Assembly (NCBI RefSeq): GCF_000687875.1
Contig: NZ_JHYG01000004.1
Coordinates: 186,001 to 250,000, forward strand
Reading direction: 5' to 3'
Origin: Acidocella facilis ATCC 35904
GTDB taxonomy: Bacteria > Pseudomonadota > Alphaproteobacteria > Acetobacterales > Acetobacteraceae
DNA length: 64,000 nucleotides
The number at the start of each line of letters is the position of its first letter. The first letter of the stretch is position 1. The notes under the pieces were generated by a model, which did not search any database, was not told the DNA's origin, and was given only the letters and a program-made list of their open reading frames with translations. A program made the translations under genes and the position numbers. This document shows positions 47,327-56,031 of the stretch, in pieces.

Positions 47327-47842
47327 TTAGCTTGGCCCGGAACTCAAATCCCTGCCGAATTGCAGCTTCAGCTTGGCGCGGGCATGTTCATTGCCGCCAT
47401 CGACCAGATTGGCCAGCAGCGAGAGGAATAATTCCTGCTCCGCCTCGTCCAAAGGGGCCAGAATGCGTTCATTGGCGCGCGCCATCGGGGCCTGCATGCG
47501 GGTGAGGGCGGCCTTGCCCTTGGCGGTGAGGTGCAGCAGCTTCTGGCGCTGGTCGCGCCGGCTGATCGCCCGGCGGATCAACCCGCCGCTTTCCAGCCGC
47601 GCGGCAACGCTGGCCAAGGTGGCGCGATCGACCCCGATTTCCTCGGCGATGGCGGACTGGTCCCGCCCGGCCTGCTTGGAAATCGCGCGCAGCACGCTGA
47701 GCTGCACCGGGGTGATCTCCAGCCCCATCGTCTCGTCGGCGAACAAGGCAACGTAGATCTGGTGCAGACGTCGGATCATGAAGCCTGGATTATGCATCGT
47801 CTCGCAAGTGAATGGGCTTTTGCCGCCAATGCCGATATCCAT
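47327..47842 (-). CDS. MarR-family transcriptional regulator
   Basis: 171 residues with the MarR winged helix: TPVQLSVLRAISKQAGRDQS, AIAEEIGVDRATLASVAARL, LESGGLIRR, SRRDQRQKLLHLTAKGKA. The C-terminal helix supports dimerisation. Its ligand is unknown. It lies between the FNT gene and glucokinase, all in the same direction. Confidence 0.87.
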   Translation of the reverse strand: MDIGIGGKSPFTCETMHNPGFMIRRLHQIYVALFADETMGLEITPVQLSVLRAISKQAGRDQSAIAEEIGVDRATLASVAARLESGGLIRRAISRRDQRQKLLHLTAKGKAALTRMQAPMARANERILAPLDEAEQELFLSLLANLVDGGNEHARAKLKLQFGRDLSSGPS

Positions 47843-47869
47843 GACTGCGTATCCTGTTTGTAGAAAAAT

Positions 47870-47888
47870 TGATACAATTATCTTATCA
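47870..47888. promoter_or_regulatory. Candidate MarR operator
   Basis: TGATA and TATCA form an inverted repeat with a 9-bp spacer (TGATACAATTATCTTATCA), 28 bp upstream of the marR-type gene in a markedly AT-rich intergenic stretch. It could be an autoregulatory site. Confidence 0.35.
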
Positions 47889-47973
47889 GGTTAGGTCAGT
47901 TAGCATCATTCACTTAAAAAAAACAACTCTTACGTTGCATCACAAATCATTGAACAACTCTGTGGTGCGGCAT

Positions 47974-48939
47974 TTAGGCGGCGGTGGAGGCGGCTCCCAG
48001 CAAACCGGGGCAGGCGTGCACGATCAGCTTGACCGGAATCCGTGCCATTAGAGGTTGAAAGCGCCCCTTATCCAAGAAACGATGCACAAAGCCTGTTCTG
48101 GGCAGAATATGTAGCAGCCTCGGAATAATTCCACCAGCGATTACAACCGCGCTGGCGCCATGGGCCAGCGCATAGTCTCCGGCGACCGCGCCCAGCGCCG
48201 CGCCGAAGCGTGAAATCGCCTCCATGGCGATTTCATCTACCCCATCGATGCCGCTTTGCCAAAGGGCGGCGTCCGGACCCGGATGGGCGGGCAGGTTGCG
48301 GGCGGCGGCCAGGGTTTCATCTATGGCGCGCAGGCCCGGGCCGGAGACGACGCGTTCGGCGGAGACCCGCCCGTGCCGGGCGCGCAGCCTGGCCAGCAGC
48401 TCGTCCTCGAACTCGTCCAAGGGTGCGAAGCTGATATGGCCGCCTTCGCATTCCAGCACATGGGTATGGGTGGCGGTGCGCAGCACCTGGGCGACGCCCA
48501 GCCCGGTGCCAGGGCCGACGATGGTGATTATCCCCTGGGCCGGCAACGGGCCGGGCGGGCCGGCGAGATGCACGTAATCAGGCTCCTGCAGCTGCGACAG
48601 GCTATGGCCGACGGCGCCGAAATCATTGATGAAGTCCAGCCGCTCCAGCCCGAGCTTGGCTTTCAGCGCCGCCGGGCGGATGCTCCAATGGGTGTTGGTG
48701 AGTTTCAGCACCTCGCCCTGCACCGGGCAGGCGATGGCGATGGCGGCCTCGCGCGGCAGGGGCCTGCCGGTTTCGCGGGCGAAGATCGACCAGGCTTCGG
48801 CGAAGCCGCCGACATCGCGGGTCTGGATCTGCACGGTTTCACCCAACGCCACCACCCGGCCTTGTTCGATCCGCGCCAGACAGAAGCGCGCATTGGTGCC
48901 GCCGATATCCCCGGCGACGATTTCTTTATTCGCGGTCAT
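47974..48939 (-). CDS. glk: Glucokinase
   Basis: 321 residues. The ATP phosphate motif is VAGDIGGTNARFCLARIE, with FINDFGAVGHSL, the GTGLGVAQV segment, ECEGGHISFAP, GPGL and VIAGGIIPRLLHIL of bacterial Glk. It phosphorylates glucose to glucose-6-phosphate. The ATG at 48939 is used; a longer frame lacks support. Confidence 0.94.
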   Translation of the reverse strand: MTANKEIVAGDIGGTNARFCLARIEQGRVVALGETVQIQTRDVGGFAEAWSIFARETGRPLPREAAIAIACPVQGEVLKLTNTHWSIRPAALKAKLGLERLDFINDFGAVGHSLSQLQEPDYVHLAGPPGPLPAQGIITIVGPGTGLGVAQVLRTATHTHVLECEGGHISFAPLDEFEDELLARLRARHGRVSAERVVSGPGLRAIDETLAAARNLPAHPGPDAALWQSGIDGVDEIAMEAISRFGAALGAVAGDYALAHGASAVVIAGGIIPRLLHILPRTGFVHRFLDKGRFQPLMARIPVKLIVHACPGLLGAASTAA

Positions 48940-49010
48940 GAAGTTAATGTGTTGCCCCCGCGTCCGAATGCAAACCTGCGGAGATTGCAACGCCCCGACG
49001 CCAAGGTTGC

Positions 49011-49141
49011 AAAAGTTTTTGGGGGTTTGGCCCTTTTTTCAAAAAGGGCCAAGAAATGTTTGGGGTGTTGACGGCGCAACCGCCACCGCCCCCAACGTTT
49101 TCGCGGCTTTTTTGTAAAAAAGCCGCCCCAAAAAACTTTTA
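49011..49141. repeat. Family-A intergenic element, copy 7
   Basis: AAAAGTTTTTGGGGGTTTGG, hairpin GGCCCTTTTTTC/AAAAAGGGCC (49029-49050), middle with ATGTTTGGGGTGTTGACGG, hairpin GCGGCTTTTTTG/TAAAAAAGCCGC (49103-49126) and CCCCAAAAAACTTTTA. The last TTA is the pdxJ stop codon. It lies between the glk start and the pdxJ stop. Confidence 0.85.
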
Positions 49142-49852
49142 TTTAATGCGGGCTTCGATCATCAGCCGCTTCATTTCGGCGATCGCCGCCGGCAGGCCGA
49201 TCAGCAATGCCTCACCCATCAGGAAATGGCCGATATTGAGCTCGGTCACTTCCGGCAGGGCGGCGACGGGCGAGACATTGGCGAAGGTCAGCCCATGGCC
49301 TGCATGGCATTCCAGCCCGGCCTTGGTGGTCAGCGTCGCCGCCTCGCGCAGCCGGTCCAGCTCGCCCAATTTGCCATTGGCATAGGCGCCGGTATGCAGC
49401 TCCACCACCTGTGCGCCAACCTCGGCGGCGGCGTGGATCTGCGCCTCGTCCGGGTCCACGAACAAAGAGACGCGGATGCCCGCATCCTTCAGCCGGGCGA
49501 TGGCGGGGCGCAGCGCCTCGCGCTGATTGAACACGTCCAGCCCGCCCTCGGTGGTGATCTCGGCCCGGCGCTCGGGCACGATGCAGCAGCCATGCGGCTT
49601 CAGCCGGGTGGCGATGGCGACCATCTCGTTCGTCGCCGCCATCTCGAAATTCACCGGCTTGCCGGCCCAGGCGCAGATCGCCTCGGCATCGGCATCGCGG
49701 ATATGGCGCCGGTCCTCGCGCAGATGGATGGTGATGCCATCCATGCCCGAGCCGACCAGCGCCTTGGCCACCGTCAGCGGATCGGGATGGTTGCCGCCAC
49801 GCGCGTTCCGCAACGTGGCGACATGATCGATATTGACGCCGAGACGGATCAT
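49139..49852 (-). CDS. pdxJ: Pyridoxine 5'-phosphate synthase
   Basis: 237 residues. It begins MIRLGVNIDHVATLRNARGG with the active-site motifs DGITIHLREDRRHI, NFEMAATNEM, SLFVDPD, ELHTGAYAN, GLECHAGHGLTFANV and ELNIGHFLMGEAL. It condenses 1-deoxyxylulose-5-phosphate with 3-amino-2-oxopropyl phosphate to make vitamin B6. It lies 7 bp after lpd in the same direction. Confidence 0.97.
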   Translation of the reverse strand: MIRLGVNIDHVATLRNARGGNHPDPLTVAKALVGSGMDGITIHLREDRRHIRDADAEAICAWAGKPVNFEMAATNEMVAIATRLKPHGCCIVPERRAEITTEGGLDVFNQREALRPAIARLKDAGIRVSLFVDPDEAQIHAAAEVGAQVVELHTGAYANGKLGELDRLREAATLTTKAGLECHAGHGLTFANVSPVAALPEVTELNIGHFLMGEALLIGLPAAIAEMKRLMIEARIK

Positions 49853-49859
49853 GGCGCGA

Positions 49860-51251
49860 TCAGATATGGATCGGCCGGCCGTCCACGGCCAGGGCGGCTT
49901 CCTTCACCACTTCGGCCAGGGTCGGGTGGGCGTGGCAGGTGCGGGCCACGTCCTCGGCGGAGGCGCCGAATTCGATGCCCATGGTGCATTCGGCGATCAG
50001 CCCGCCCGCATCCGGCCCGATGATATGGGCGCCGAGCAGCTGGTCGGTGGTCTTGTCGGCCAGCAGCTTCACGAAGCCCTCGGTGGCGCCCATGGCGCGG
50101 GCGCGGCCATTGGCCATGAACGGGAATTTGCCGACCTTATAGGCCACGCCGGCGGCTTTCAGCTCTTCCTCGGTTTGCCCAACGGAGGCGACTTCCGGCC
50201 ACGTATAGACGACGCTCGGGATGGCGCCGTAATTCACATGGCCATGCTGGCCGGCCAGGATCTCGGCCAAAGCCACACCCTCTTCCTCGGCCTTGTGGGC
50301 CAGCATCGCGCCGGCGACGACGTCGCCGATCGCGTACACGCCCGGGACGTTGGTTTCGAAATGCTTGCCGATCTTCACGCGGCCGCGCTCGTCGGTCTCA
50401 ACCCCGGCGGCTTCCAGGTTCAGCCCGGCGGTGTAGGCGTAGCGGCCGATGGCCAGCAGCACCACGTCGGCGGTGATGGTCTTGGCCTCGCCGCCCTTGG
50501 CCGGCTCGACGCTGAGGGTGACTTTTTCGCCCTCGACCTTGGCGGAGGTGACCTTCTGGCCCAGCTCGAACTTGAAGCCCTGCTTGGTCAGGATCTGCTG
50601 GAAGCTCTTGGAGATCTCGCCATCCATGGTGGGCGTGATCTTTTCCAGGAACTCGATGACGGTGACTTCCGCACCCAGACGGCGCCAGACCGAGCCCATC
50701 TCCAGCCCGATCACGCCGCCGCCGATGACGACCAGATGGCCCGGCACCTTGTCCAGCTCCAGCGCGCCGGTGGAGGTGACGATGCGCTTCTCATCGACCT
50801 CGACGCCCTTCAGCGGGGTGGAATCGGAGCCGGTGGCGATGACGATATGCTTGGCGGTATAGCCCTTCCCCTCGACCTCGATCTCGTTCTTGGCGGTGAA
50901 CTTGGCAGCACCCTTGATCCAGGTGACCTTGTTCTTCTTGAACAGGAACTCGATGCCCTTGGTGTTGGCGCTCACCACCTCGCCCTTGCGGGCCTGCATG
51001 CGGGCGAGATCGAGCTTGATGCCTTCGATCTGGATGCCGTGATCGGCGAAGCCATGCGCCGCCTCGTGGAAATTTTCGGAGGATTGCAGCAGCGCCTTGG
51101 AGGGGATGCAGCCGATATTCAGGCAGGTGCCGCCCAGCGTGGCGCGCTTCTCGACGCAGGCCACCTTGAAGCCGAGCTGCGCCGCGCGAATGGCGCAGAC
51201 ATAGCCGCCCGGCCCGGACCCGATCACGATAACGTCGAAAGCTTCGGCCAT
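49860..51251 (-). CDS. lpd: Dihydrolipoyl dehydrogenase
   Basis: 463 residues. FAD motif VIVIGSGPGGYVCAIRAAQL, redox disulfide GGTCLNIGCIPSKALL, NAD motif VVIGGGVIGLEMGSVWRRLG, YAIGDVVAGAMLAHKAEEEG and the C-terminal active-site HAHPTLAEVVKEAAL are all present. It is the E3/L-protein of 2-oxoacid dehydrogenases and the glycine cleavage system, whose T, H and P genes lie 8 kb away. The ATG at 51251 is preceded by GAGAGGG. Confidence 0.96.
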   Translation of the reverse strand: MAEAFDVIVIGSGPGGYVCAIRAAQLGFKVACVEKRATLGGTCLNIGCIPSKALLQSSENFHEAAHGFADHGIQIEGIKLDLARMQARKGEVVSANTKGIEFLFKKNKVTWIKGAAKFTAKNEIEVEGKGYTAKHIVIATGSDSTPLKGVEVDEKRIVTSTGALELDKVPGHLVVIGGGVIGLEMGSVWRRLGAEVTVIEFLEKITPTMDGEISKSFQQILTKQGFKFELGQKVTSAKVEGEKVTLSVEPAKGGEAKTITADVVLLAIGRYAYTAGLNLEAAGVETDERGRVKIGKHFETNVPGVYAIGDVVAGAMLAHKAEEEGVALAEILAGQHGHVNYGAIPSVVYTWPEVASVGQTEEELKAAGVAYKVGKFPFMANGRARAMGATEGFVKLLADKTTDQLLGAHIIGPDAGGLIAECTMGIEFGASAEDVARTCHAHPTLAEVVKEAALAVDGRPIHI

Positions 51252-51455
51252 TTTTCCCTCTCCAAGCGCTGATAAATACTTTGCGCCCCGGCTCTTAGAC
51301 CCAACCGGCGCGCCGGACAATTCGCCAGCCGAAGGGCAGCCCAGCTTTTTCCGGGGCTTGGGTGGGGTTTCGGGGATTTCATGAACGTCTCATGCGGCCC
51401 CGGCGCGGCGCGCACCATGTCCTGTTCAGCTTGGCTTCATTATCGGAGGTTTATC

Positions 51456-51620
51456 ATGGGTTTGATTCTGATCATCATTCTGCTGGTGCTGCTGTTTGGC
51501 GGCGGTGGCGGGTATTATGCGCATCGCTCTTATGGCGGCCGCGGGTCGGGCGGGGTGCTGGGGCTGATCATCATCGTGCTGCTGATCATCTGGCTGGCGG
51601 GCGGCTTCCACACGGCGTAA
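51456..51620 (+). CDS. Small DUF3309-like membrane peptide
   Basis: 54 residues: two hydrophobic segments (LILIIILLVLLF and VLGLIIIVLLIIWLAGG) joined by a glycine/tyrosine-rich linker GGGGGYYAHRSYGGRGSGG, as in DUF3309 proteins. A strong CGGAGG site precedes the ATG. Function unknown. Its TAA stop is the first codon of a family-A element. Confidence 0.75.
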   Translation: MGLILIIILLVLLFGGGGGYYAHRSYGGRGSGGVLGLIIIVLLIIWLAGGFHTA

Positions 51621-51712
51621 AAGTTTTTAGGGGTTGAAGGGGGATTTTTGCAAAAATCCCCCTTCAGACAAAAGCCCGGACCGCCCCCTCGCGGGGCGTC
51701 CGGGCTTTTGTC
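51618..51712. repeat. Family-A intergenic element, copy 8
   Basis: TAAAAGTTTTTAGGGG (TAA is the stop of the small peptide gene), hairpin TGAAGGGGGATTTTT/AAAAATCCCCCTTCA (51635-51666) and a 46-bp palindrome GACAAAAGCCCGGA...TCCGGGCTTTTGTC (51667-51712), directly abutting the stop of the convergent gene. The palindrome resembles the inner one of copy 2. Confidence 0.85.
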
Positions 51713-52042
51713 TCATCCCAGCCGAAACCGCGCTTTCGTCACCGCATCCTGCTCCAGCGCCGCCTTGATATCCGCCTCCCCCTGCAACGAGGCCAGAATC
51801 ACCACACGCTCGAAATAAGGTGCCGCCCCCATCGCCCGGTCCCGGTACAGGGCGGAGAAGGCATTCGCCGCCGGGCCGCGCGCCGTGCAGCAGAAGCAGC
51901 CGGGCTGGTGGCCAAAGCGCGGGGCGGTGAAACGCATGGCATGGCCGGCCGGCGGCATGGCGTGGCCATCCTCCACCAGCACCGCGTCAAGCGGGCCGGG
52001 CGTGCCCCCTATATAAACCGGAATGCGGCCATCCTTTTCCAT
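51713..52042 (-). CDS. CobW-like (COG0523-related) fragment protein lacking the P-loop
   Basis: 109 residues. The segment PGCFCCTARGPAANAFSALY with FERVVILASLQGEADIKAAL and KARFRLG lines up with the GCxCC metal motif and following region of CobW/G3E GTPases (GCICCTVRGDL, FDRVVIETSGLADP). The N-terminus (RIPVYIGGTPGPLDAVLVED) sits where CobW proteins start IPVTVLTGFLGAGKT, but no GKT remains. It is therefore a non-GTPase relative or degenerate copy. It is divergent from metH with only 38 bp between starts. The relationship is inferred by eye. Confidence 0.5.
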   Translation of the reverse strand: MEKDGRIPVYIGGTPGPLDAVLVEDGHAMPPAGHAMRFTAPRFGHQPGCFCCTARGPAANAFSALYRDRAMGAAPYFERVVILASLQGEADIKAALEQDAVTKARFRLG

Positions 52043-52080
52043 GACTTGGAAATGGGGGTGCGGGGGGCTATTTGGCAAGC

Positions 52081-55000
52081 ATGTCAAAGCGTCCACATCT
52101 GCTCGAAGCCCTCTCCCGTAACGTTCTGCTCTGCGATGGCGGCATGGGCTCGCGCGTGCAGGCGCTGACCCTCGATATCGAGAAAGATTTCTGGGACAAG
52201 GAAAACTGTACGGAAGTGCTGAACCTGTCCCGGCCGGATCTCGTGCGCGAGATCCATCGCGGCTATTTCGAGGCCGGCTCGGACATGGTGCAGACCAATT
52301 CCTTCGGTGGCTCGCCGATCACGCTGGCGGAGTTCGAGCTGCAGGACCGCGCCTTCGAGATCAACAAAATTGCCGGCGAGCTGGCGCGCGAGGCGGCGGA
52401 GAGCTTCGCCGATGGCCGGCAGCGCTGGGTGGTCGGCTCGATCGGGCCGGGGACCAAGCTGCCGAGCCTGGGCAATATCGCCTATGACCCGCTGGAGGAG
52501 GCGCTCTACGCCCAATGCGTCGGGCTGCTGGCCGGCGGGGTGGATGCGCTGCTGATCGAGACCTGCCAGGACACGCTGCAGATCAAGGCGGCGGTGAATG
52601 GGGCCAAGCGCGCCATTCGTGAGGCCGGCAAGGATACGCCGATTTTCGTGCAGGTGACGGTGGAGACCACCGGCACGCTGCTGGTGGGGCCGGACATCGC
52701 CGCCGCGGCCACCGTGATCCACGCGCTGGATGTGCCGTTGATGGGGCTGAACTGCGCCACCGGCCCGCAGGAGATGGCCGAGCATGTGCGCTATCTCTCC
52801 CAGAACTGGCCCGGCAAGATTTCCGTGCAGCCGAATGCCGGCCTGCCCGAGCTGGTGGATGGCCAGACCCATTACCCGCTGGGCGGTGCCGAGATGGCGA
52901 GCTGGGTGGAACGTTTCGTGGTCGAGGACGGGGTGAACCTGATCGGCGGGTGCTGCGGCACCTCGATCCCGCATATCCAGGCGCTGGACGGGATGCTGAG
53001 GAAGCTGGGCAATCCGCGCCCGGCGCCAATCGCGCGCAAATTCCACTGGGTGCCGTCCGTCGCCAGCCTTTATGGCGCGGTGCCGCTGCGCCAGGAGAAC
53101 GCTTATTTCTCCATCGGCGAGCGCTGCAACGCCAATGGCTCGAAGAAATGGCGCGAGCTGCAGGAAAGCGGCGACTGGGATGGCTGTGTCGCCATGGGCC
53201 GCGAGCAGGTGGCGGAAGCCTCCAACGCGCTGGATATCTGCACCGCCTTCGTCGGGCGTGACGAGATCGCCGAGATGAACCAGGTGATCACCCGCTTCAC
53301 CTCCTCGGTGAACGCGCCTTTGGTGATCGATTCCACCGAGACGCCGGTGATCGAGGCGGCGCTGAAGCTGCATGGCGGCAAGCCGATCATCAACTCGATC
53401 AATTTCGAGGATGGCGAGGGCCATGCGCATGAGCGCCTGAAGCTCGCGAAGAAGTTTGGCGCGGCGATGATCGCGCTGACCATCGATGAGGTCGGCATGG
53501 CCAAGGAGCCGGCCGACAAGCTGCGCATCGCCGAGCGGCTGGTGGCCTTTGCCTGCGACCAGTACGGGCTGCCGCAATCCGATCTGATGATCGACCCGCT
53601 GACCTTCACCATCGCCACCGGCAATGAGGATGACCGCAAGCTGGGGCAATGGACGCTGGAAGGCATCAAGCTGATCCGGGATAAATTCCCCGACATCCAG
53701 ATCATTCTCGGCCTCTCCAACATCTCCTTCGGCCTCAACCCCGCCGCGCGGGCGGTGCTGAATTCGGTGTTCCTGGACCATGCGGTGAAGGCCGGCATGA
53801 CCGGGGCGATCGTGCATGTCTCCAAGATCCGGCCGCTGCATCTGATCGACCCGGCGGAGGTGAAGGTGTGCGAGGATCTGATCTTCGACCGCCGCGAAGA
53901 AGGCTATGACCCGTTGCAGAAGCTGCTGGAGATGTTCGCGGACCGCAAGGCGGCGGACGCCACCAAGAAGAAGCGCGCCGAAACCCCGGAAGGGCGGCTG
54001 AAGGACCGCATCGTCGATGGCGACCGCAAGGGGCTGACCGAGGATCTGGACGAGGCGCTGAAAACCCACAAGCCGCTGGAGATCATCAACAACATCCTGC
54101 TGGATGGGATGAAGGTGGTGGGCGAGCTGTTCGGGGCGGGCAAGATGCAGCTGCCCTTCGTGCTGCAATCGGCCGAGACGATGAAGGCGGCGGTGGCTTA
54201 TCTGGAGCCGATGATGGAGCGCGTCGAGGGTGAGGAGCGCGGCATCATCGTGCTCGCCACGGTGAAGGGCGATGTGCATGACATCGGCAAGAACCTGGTC
54301 GACATCATCCTCACCAATAACGGCTACAAGGTCGTCAATCTCGGCATCAAGGTGCCGCTGGCGGAGATGGTGGCGGCGGCGAAGGAACACAAAGCCCACG
54401 CCATCGGCATGTCCGGCCTGCTGGTGAAATCCACCGTGGTGATGCGCGAGAATCTGGAAGAGATGTCCCGCCAGGGGCTGGATATTCCGGTGATGCTGGG
54501 CGGGGCGGCGCTGACCCGCAATTATGTCGAGGAGGATTGCGCCGCTTCCTACGCCTCCGGCCGTGTCGCCTATGCGCGGGATGCGTTCGACGGGCTGCAT
54601 CTGATGGACAAGGTGACGGGGAATGATTTCGACGATTACCTCGCCGCGATCCAGGCCAAGCGCGCCGGCAAGGCCCGCAACACCAAGCGCACGCTGGGCC
54701 AGGCGGAGGCGAGCGCCTTCGCGCCGGTGGATGTGAAGGAGGTGCAGGCCCGCCGCCGGCGTTTGAACGCGGACCAGCCGGATGTGGTGCCGCCCTTCTG
54801 GGGGGCGAAGGTTTTGGAGGCCGCGCCGAAGGCGGTGGTGCCGTTCCTGAATGAGCGCTCACTCTTCCAGTTCCAATGGGGCTTTCGCAAGCAGGGCAAG
54901 AGCCTGGAGGATTTCATGGGCTGGGCGCGCCAGGAGCTGCGGCCGGTGATGAAGCGCATGCTCGATCTCTGCGAGGCGGAGCGCATCCTGCACCCGCAGG

Positions 55001-55566
55001 CCGTGTATGGCTATTGGAAGGCGGCGGGGCAGGGGAATGATCTGATCCTGTTCGATGAGGACGGCACCGCCGAAGTTGCCCGCTTCGCGCTGCCGCGCCA
55101 GCCCAGGCAGGATGGCGAATGCATCGCGGATTTCTTCCCGGACGTGGAGGATGGGCGCGGCGTGATCGGGCTGCAGGCGGTGACCATGGGGCAGAAGGCG
55201 TCCGAGGTGGCGCGGGAATGGTTCGAGGGCAATCGCTACCAGGATTACCTCTATTTGCACGGCGTTTCGGTGGAGATGGCGGAGGCGCTGGCGGAATACA
55301 CCCATAAGCGCATCCGCGCCGAGCTGGGCTTCGCGGCGGAGGATGACCGGGAGATGGAGAAGATGCTGGGGCAGGGCTATCGCGGCTCGCGCTACAGCTT
55401 CGGCTACCCGGCCTGCCCGAAGCTGGAGGACCAGGAGCAGCTGTTGCGGCTGCTGGGGGCGGAGCGGATTGGGATTTCGCTGTCGGATGAGCATCAGCTG
55501 CATCCGGAACAGAGCACCAGCGCGATTGTGGTGTTGAACAGCCACGCGAAGTATTTTTCGGTGTAA
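52081..55566 (+). CDS. metH: Cobalamin-dependent methionine synthase
   Basis: 1161 residues, full length. Domains in order: homocysteine-binding (LLCDGGMGSRVQ at the start; zinc cysteines in LNCATGPQEM and GGCCGTSIPHIQ), pterin-binding (SIGERCNANGSKKWREL), cap plus B12-binding domain with cobalt-ligand His in KGDVHDIGKNLVDIIL, and AdoMet activation domain (RGSRYSFGYPACPKLEDQ). It transfers methyl from 5-methyl-THF to homocysteine. No cobalamin riboswitch fits in the 38-bp gap upstream. The TAA stop begins a family-A element. Confidence 0.97.
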   Translation: MSKRPHLLEALSRNVLLCDGGMGSRVQALTLDIEKDFWDKENCTEVLNLSRPDLVREIHRGYFEAGSDMVQTNSFGGSPITLAEFELQDRAFEINKIAGELAREAAESFADGRQRWVVGSIGPGTKLPSLGNIAYDPLEEALYAQCVGLLAGGVDALLIETCQDTLQIKAAVNGAKRAIREAGKDTPIFVQVTVETTGTLLVGPDIAAAATVIHALDVPLMGLNCATGPQEMAEHVRYLSQNWPGKISVQPNAGLPELVDGQTHYPLGGAEMASWVERFVVEDGVNLIGGCCGTSIPHIQALDGMLRKLGNPRPAPIARKFHWVPSVASLYGAVPLRQENAYFSIGERCNANGSKKWRELQESGDWDGCVAMGREQVAEASNALDICTAFVGRDEIAEMNQVITRFTSSVNAPLVIDSTETPVIEAALKLHGGKPIINSINFEDGEGHAHERLKLAKKFGAAMIALTIDEVGMAKEPADKLRIAERLVAFACDQYGLPQSDLMIDPLTFTIATGNEDDRKLGQWTLEGIKLIRDKFPDIQIILGLSNISFGLNPAARAVLNSVFLDHAVKAGMTGAIVHVSKIRPLHLIDPAEVKVCEDLIFDRREEGYDPLQKLLEMFADRKAADATKKKRAETPEGRLKDRIVDGDRKGLTEDLDEALKTHKPLEIINNILLDGMKVVGELFGAGKMQLPFVLQSAETMKAAVAYLEPMMERVEGEERGIIVLATVKGDVHDIGKNLVDIILTNNGYKVVNLGIKVPLAEMVAAAKEHKAHAIGMSGLLVKSTVVMRENLEEMSRQGLDIPVMLGGAALTRNYVEEDCAASYASGRVAYARDAFDGLHLMDKVTGNDFDDYLAAIQAKRAGKARNTKRTLGQAEASAFAPVDVKEVQARRRRLNADQPDVVPPFWGAKVLEAAPKAVVPFLNERSLFQFQWGFRKQGKSLEDFMGWARQELRPVMKRMLDLCEAERILHPQAVYGYWKAAGQGNDLILFDEDGTAEVARFALPRQPRQDGECIADFFPDVEDGRGVIGLQAVTMGQKASEVAREWFEGNRYQDYLYLHGVSVEMAEALAEYTHKRIRAELGFAAEDDREMEKMLGQGYRGSRYSFGYPACPKLEDQEQLLRLLGAERIGISLSDEHQLHPEQSTSAIVVLNSHAKYFSV

Positions 55567-55722
55567 AAAGTTTTTGGCGTCCCGATGACGGAGCGGCGCA
55601 GCCGCGTAGTCTGAATCGGGCCGCCAAAATCCAAAGAGAAACGTTTGGGGTTTTGACGACGACGTAGTCAACGCCCGAACGTTTTTGTCGCTTTTTGAAA
55701 AAAGCGACACCAAAAACTTTTA
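55564..55722. repeat. Family-A intergenic element, copy 9, carrying a nested family-B repeat
   Basis: TAAAAAGTTTTTGGCG (TAA is the metH stop), then an exact family-B 43-mer (55581-55623), then AACGTTTGGGGTTTTGACGA, hairpin TGTCGCTTTTT/AAAAAAGCGACA (55686-55709) and CCAAAAACTTTTA. The final TTA is the stop of the convergent cbpM-type gene. Family B stands in place of the first hairpin. Confidence 0.85.
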
Positions 55723-56031
55723 TTTATTTAGTTTATCCAGAATCGCCTCGCGCGCCTCCGGTGGCAGGCTCGCCAGCGCCGCGTTCAGCTTCGCCGCGTT
55801 GCGCCGCAACTCGTAGAGCTGGTCCAGCAGCGACAGCACCACCGGCATCGCCGCCTCGCCAATCTCCAGATCATGGCGCAGCGTCTGGATCAGCCTGATC
55901 CGTGCCACATCCACCGCCTCGAACTGCCATGCCCCCTGCGCGCCGCGCGCGCGGACCCAGGCGGCGTCGATCCAGCCGCCCAGCTCCGCCTCGTCCAGCC
56001 CGGAAATATGCAGAGACTCGAAATCCATCAT
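55720..56031 (-). CDS. cbpM: CbpM-type chaperone modulator
   Basis: 103 residues, small helical MerR-like fold with LHISGLDEAELGGWIDAAWV, FEAVDVARIRLIQTLRHDLEI, MPVVLSLLDQLYELR. This is the CbpM pattern. CbpM inhibits the DnaJ-like CbpA, encoded immediately upstream with an ATGA overlap. Confidence 0.85.
   Translation of the reverse strand: MMDFESLHISGLDEAELGGWIDAAWVRARGAQGAWQFEAVDVARIRLIQTLRHDLEIGEAAMPVVLSLLDQLYELRRNAAKLNAALASLPPEAREAILDKLNK

Noticed and set aside
49833-51272. Open frame antisense to lpd (479 codons)
   Set aside because: Composition is that of an antisense shadow, and lpd on the other strand shows all family motifs.
52043-52080. Cobalamin riboswitch before metH
   Set aside because: The gap is only 38 bp, far too small for the aptamer.
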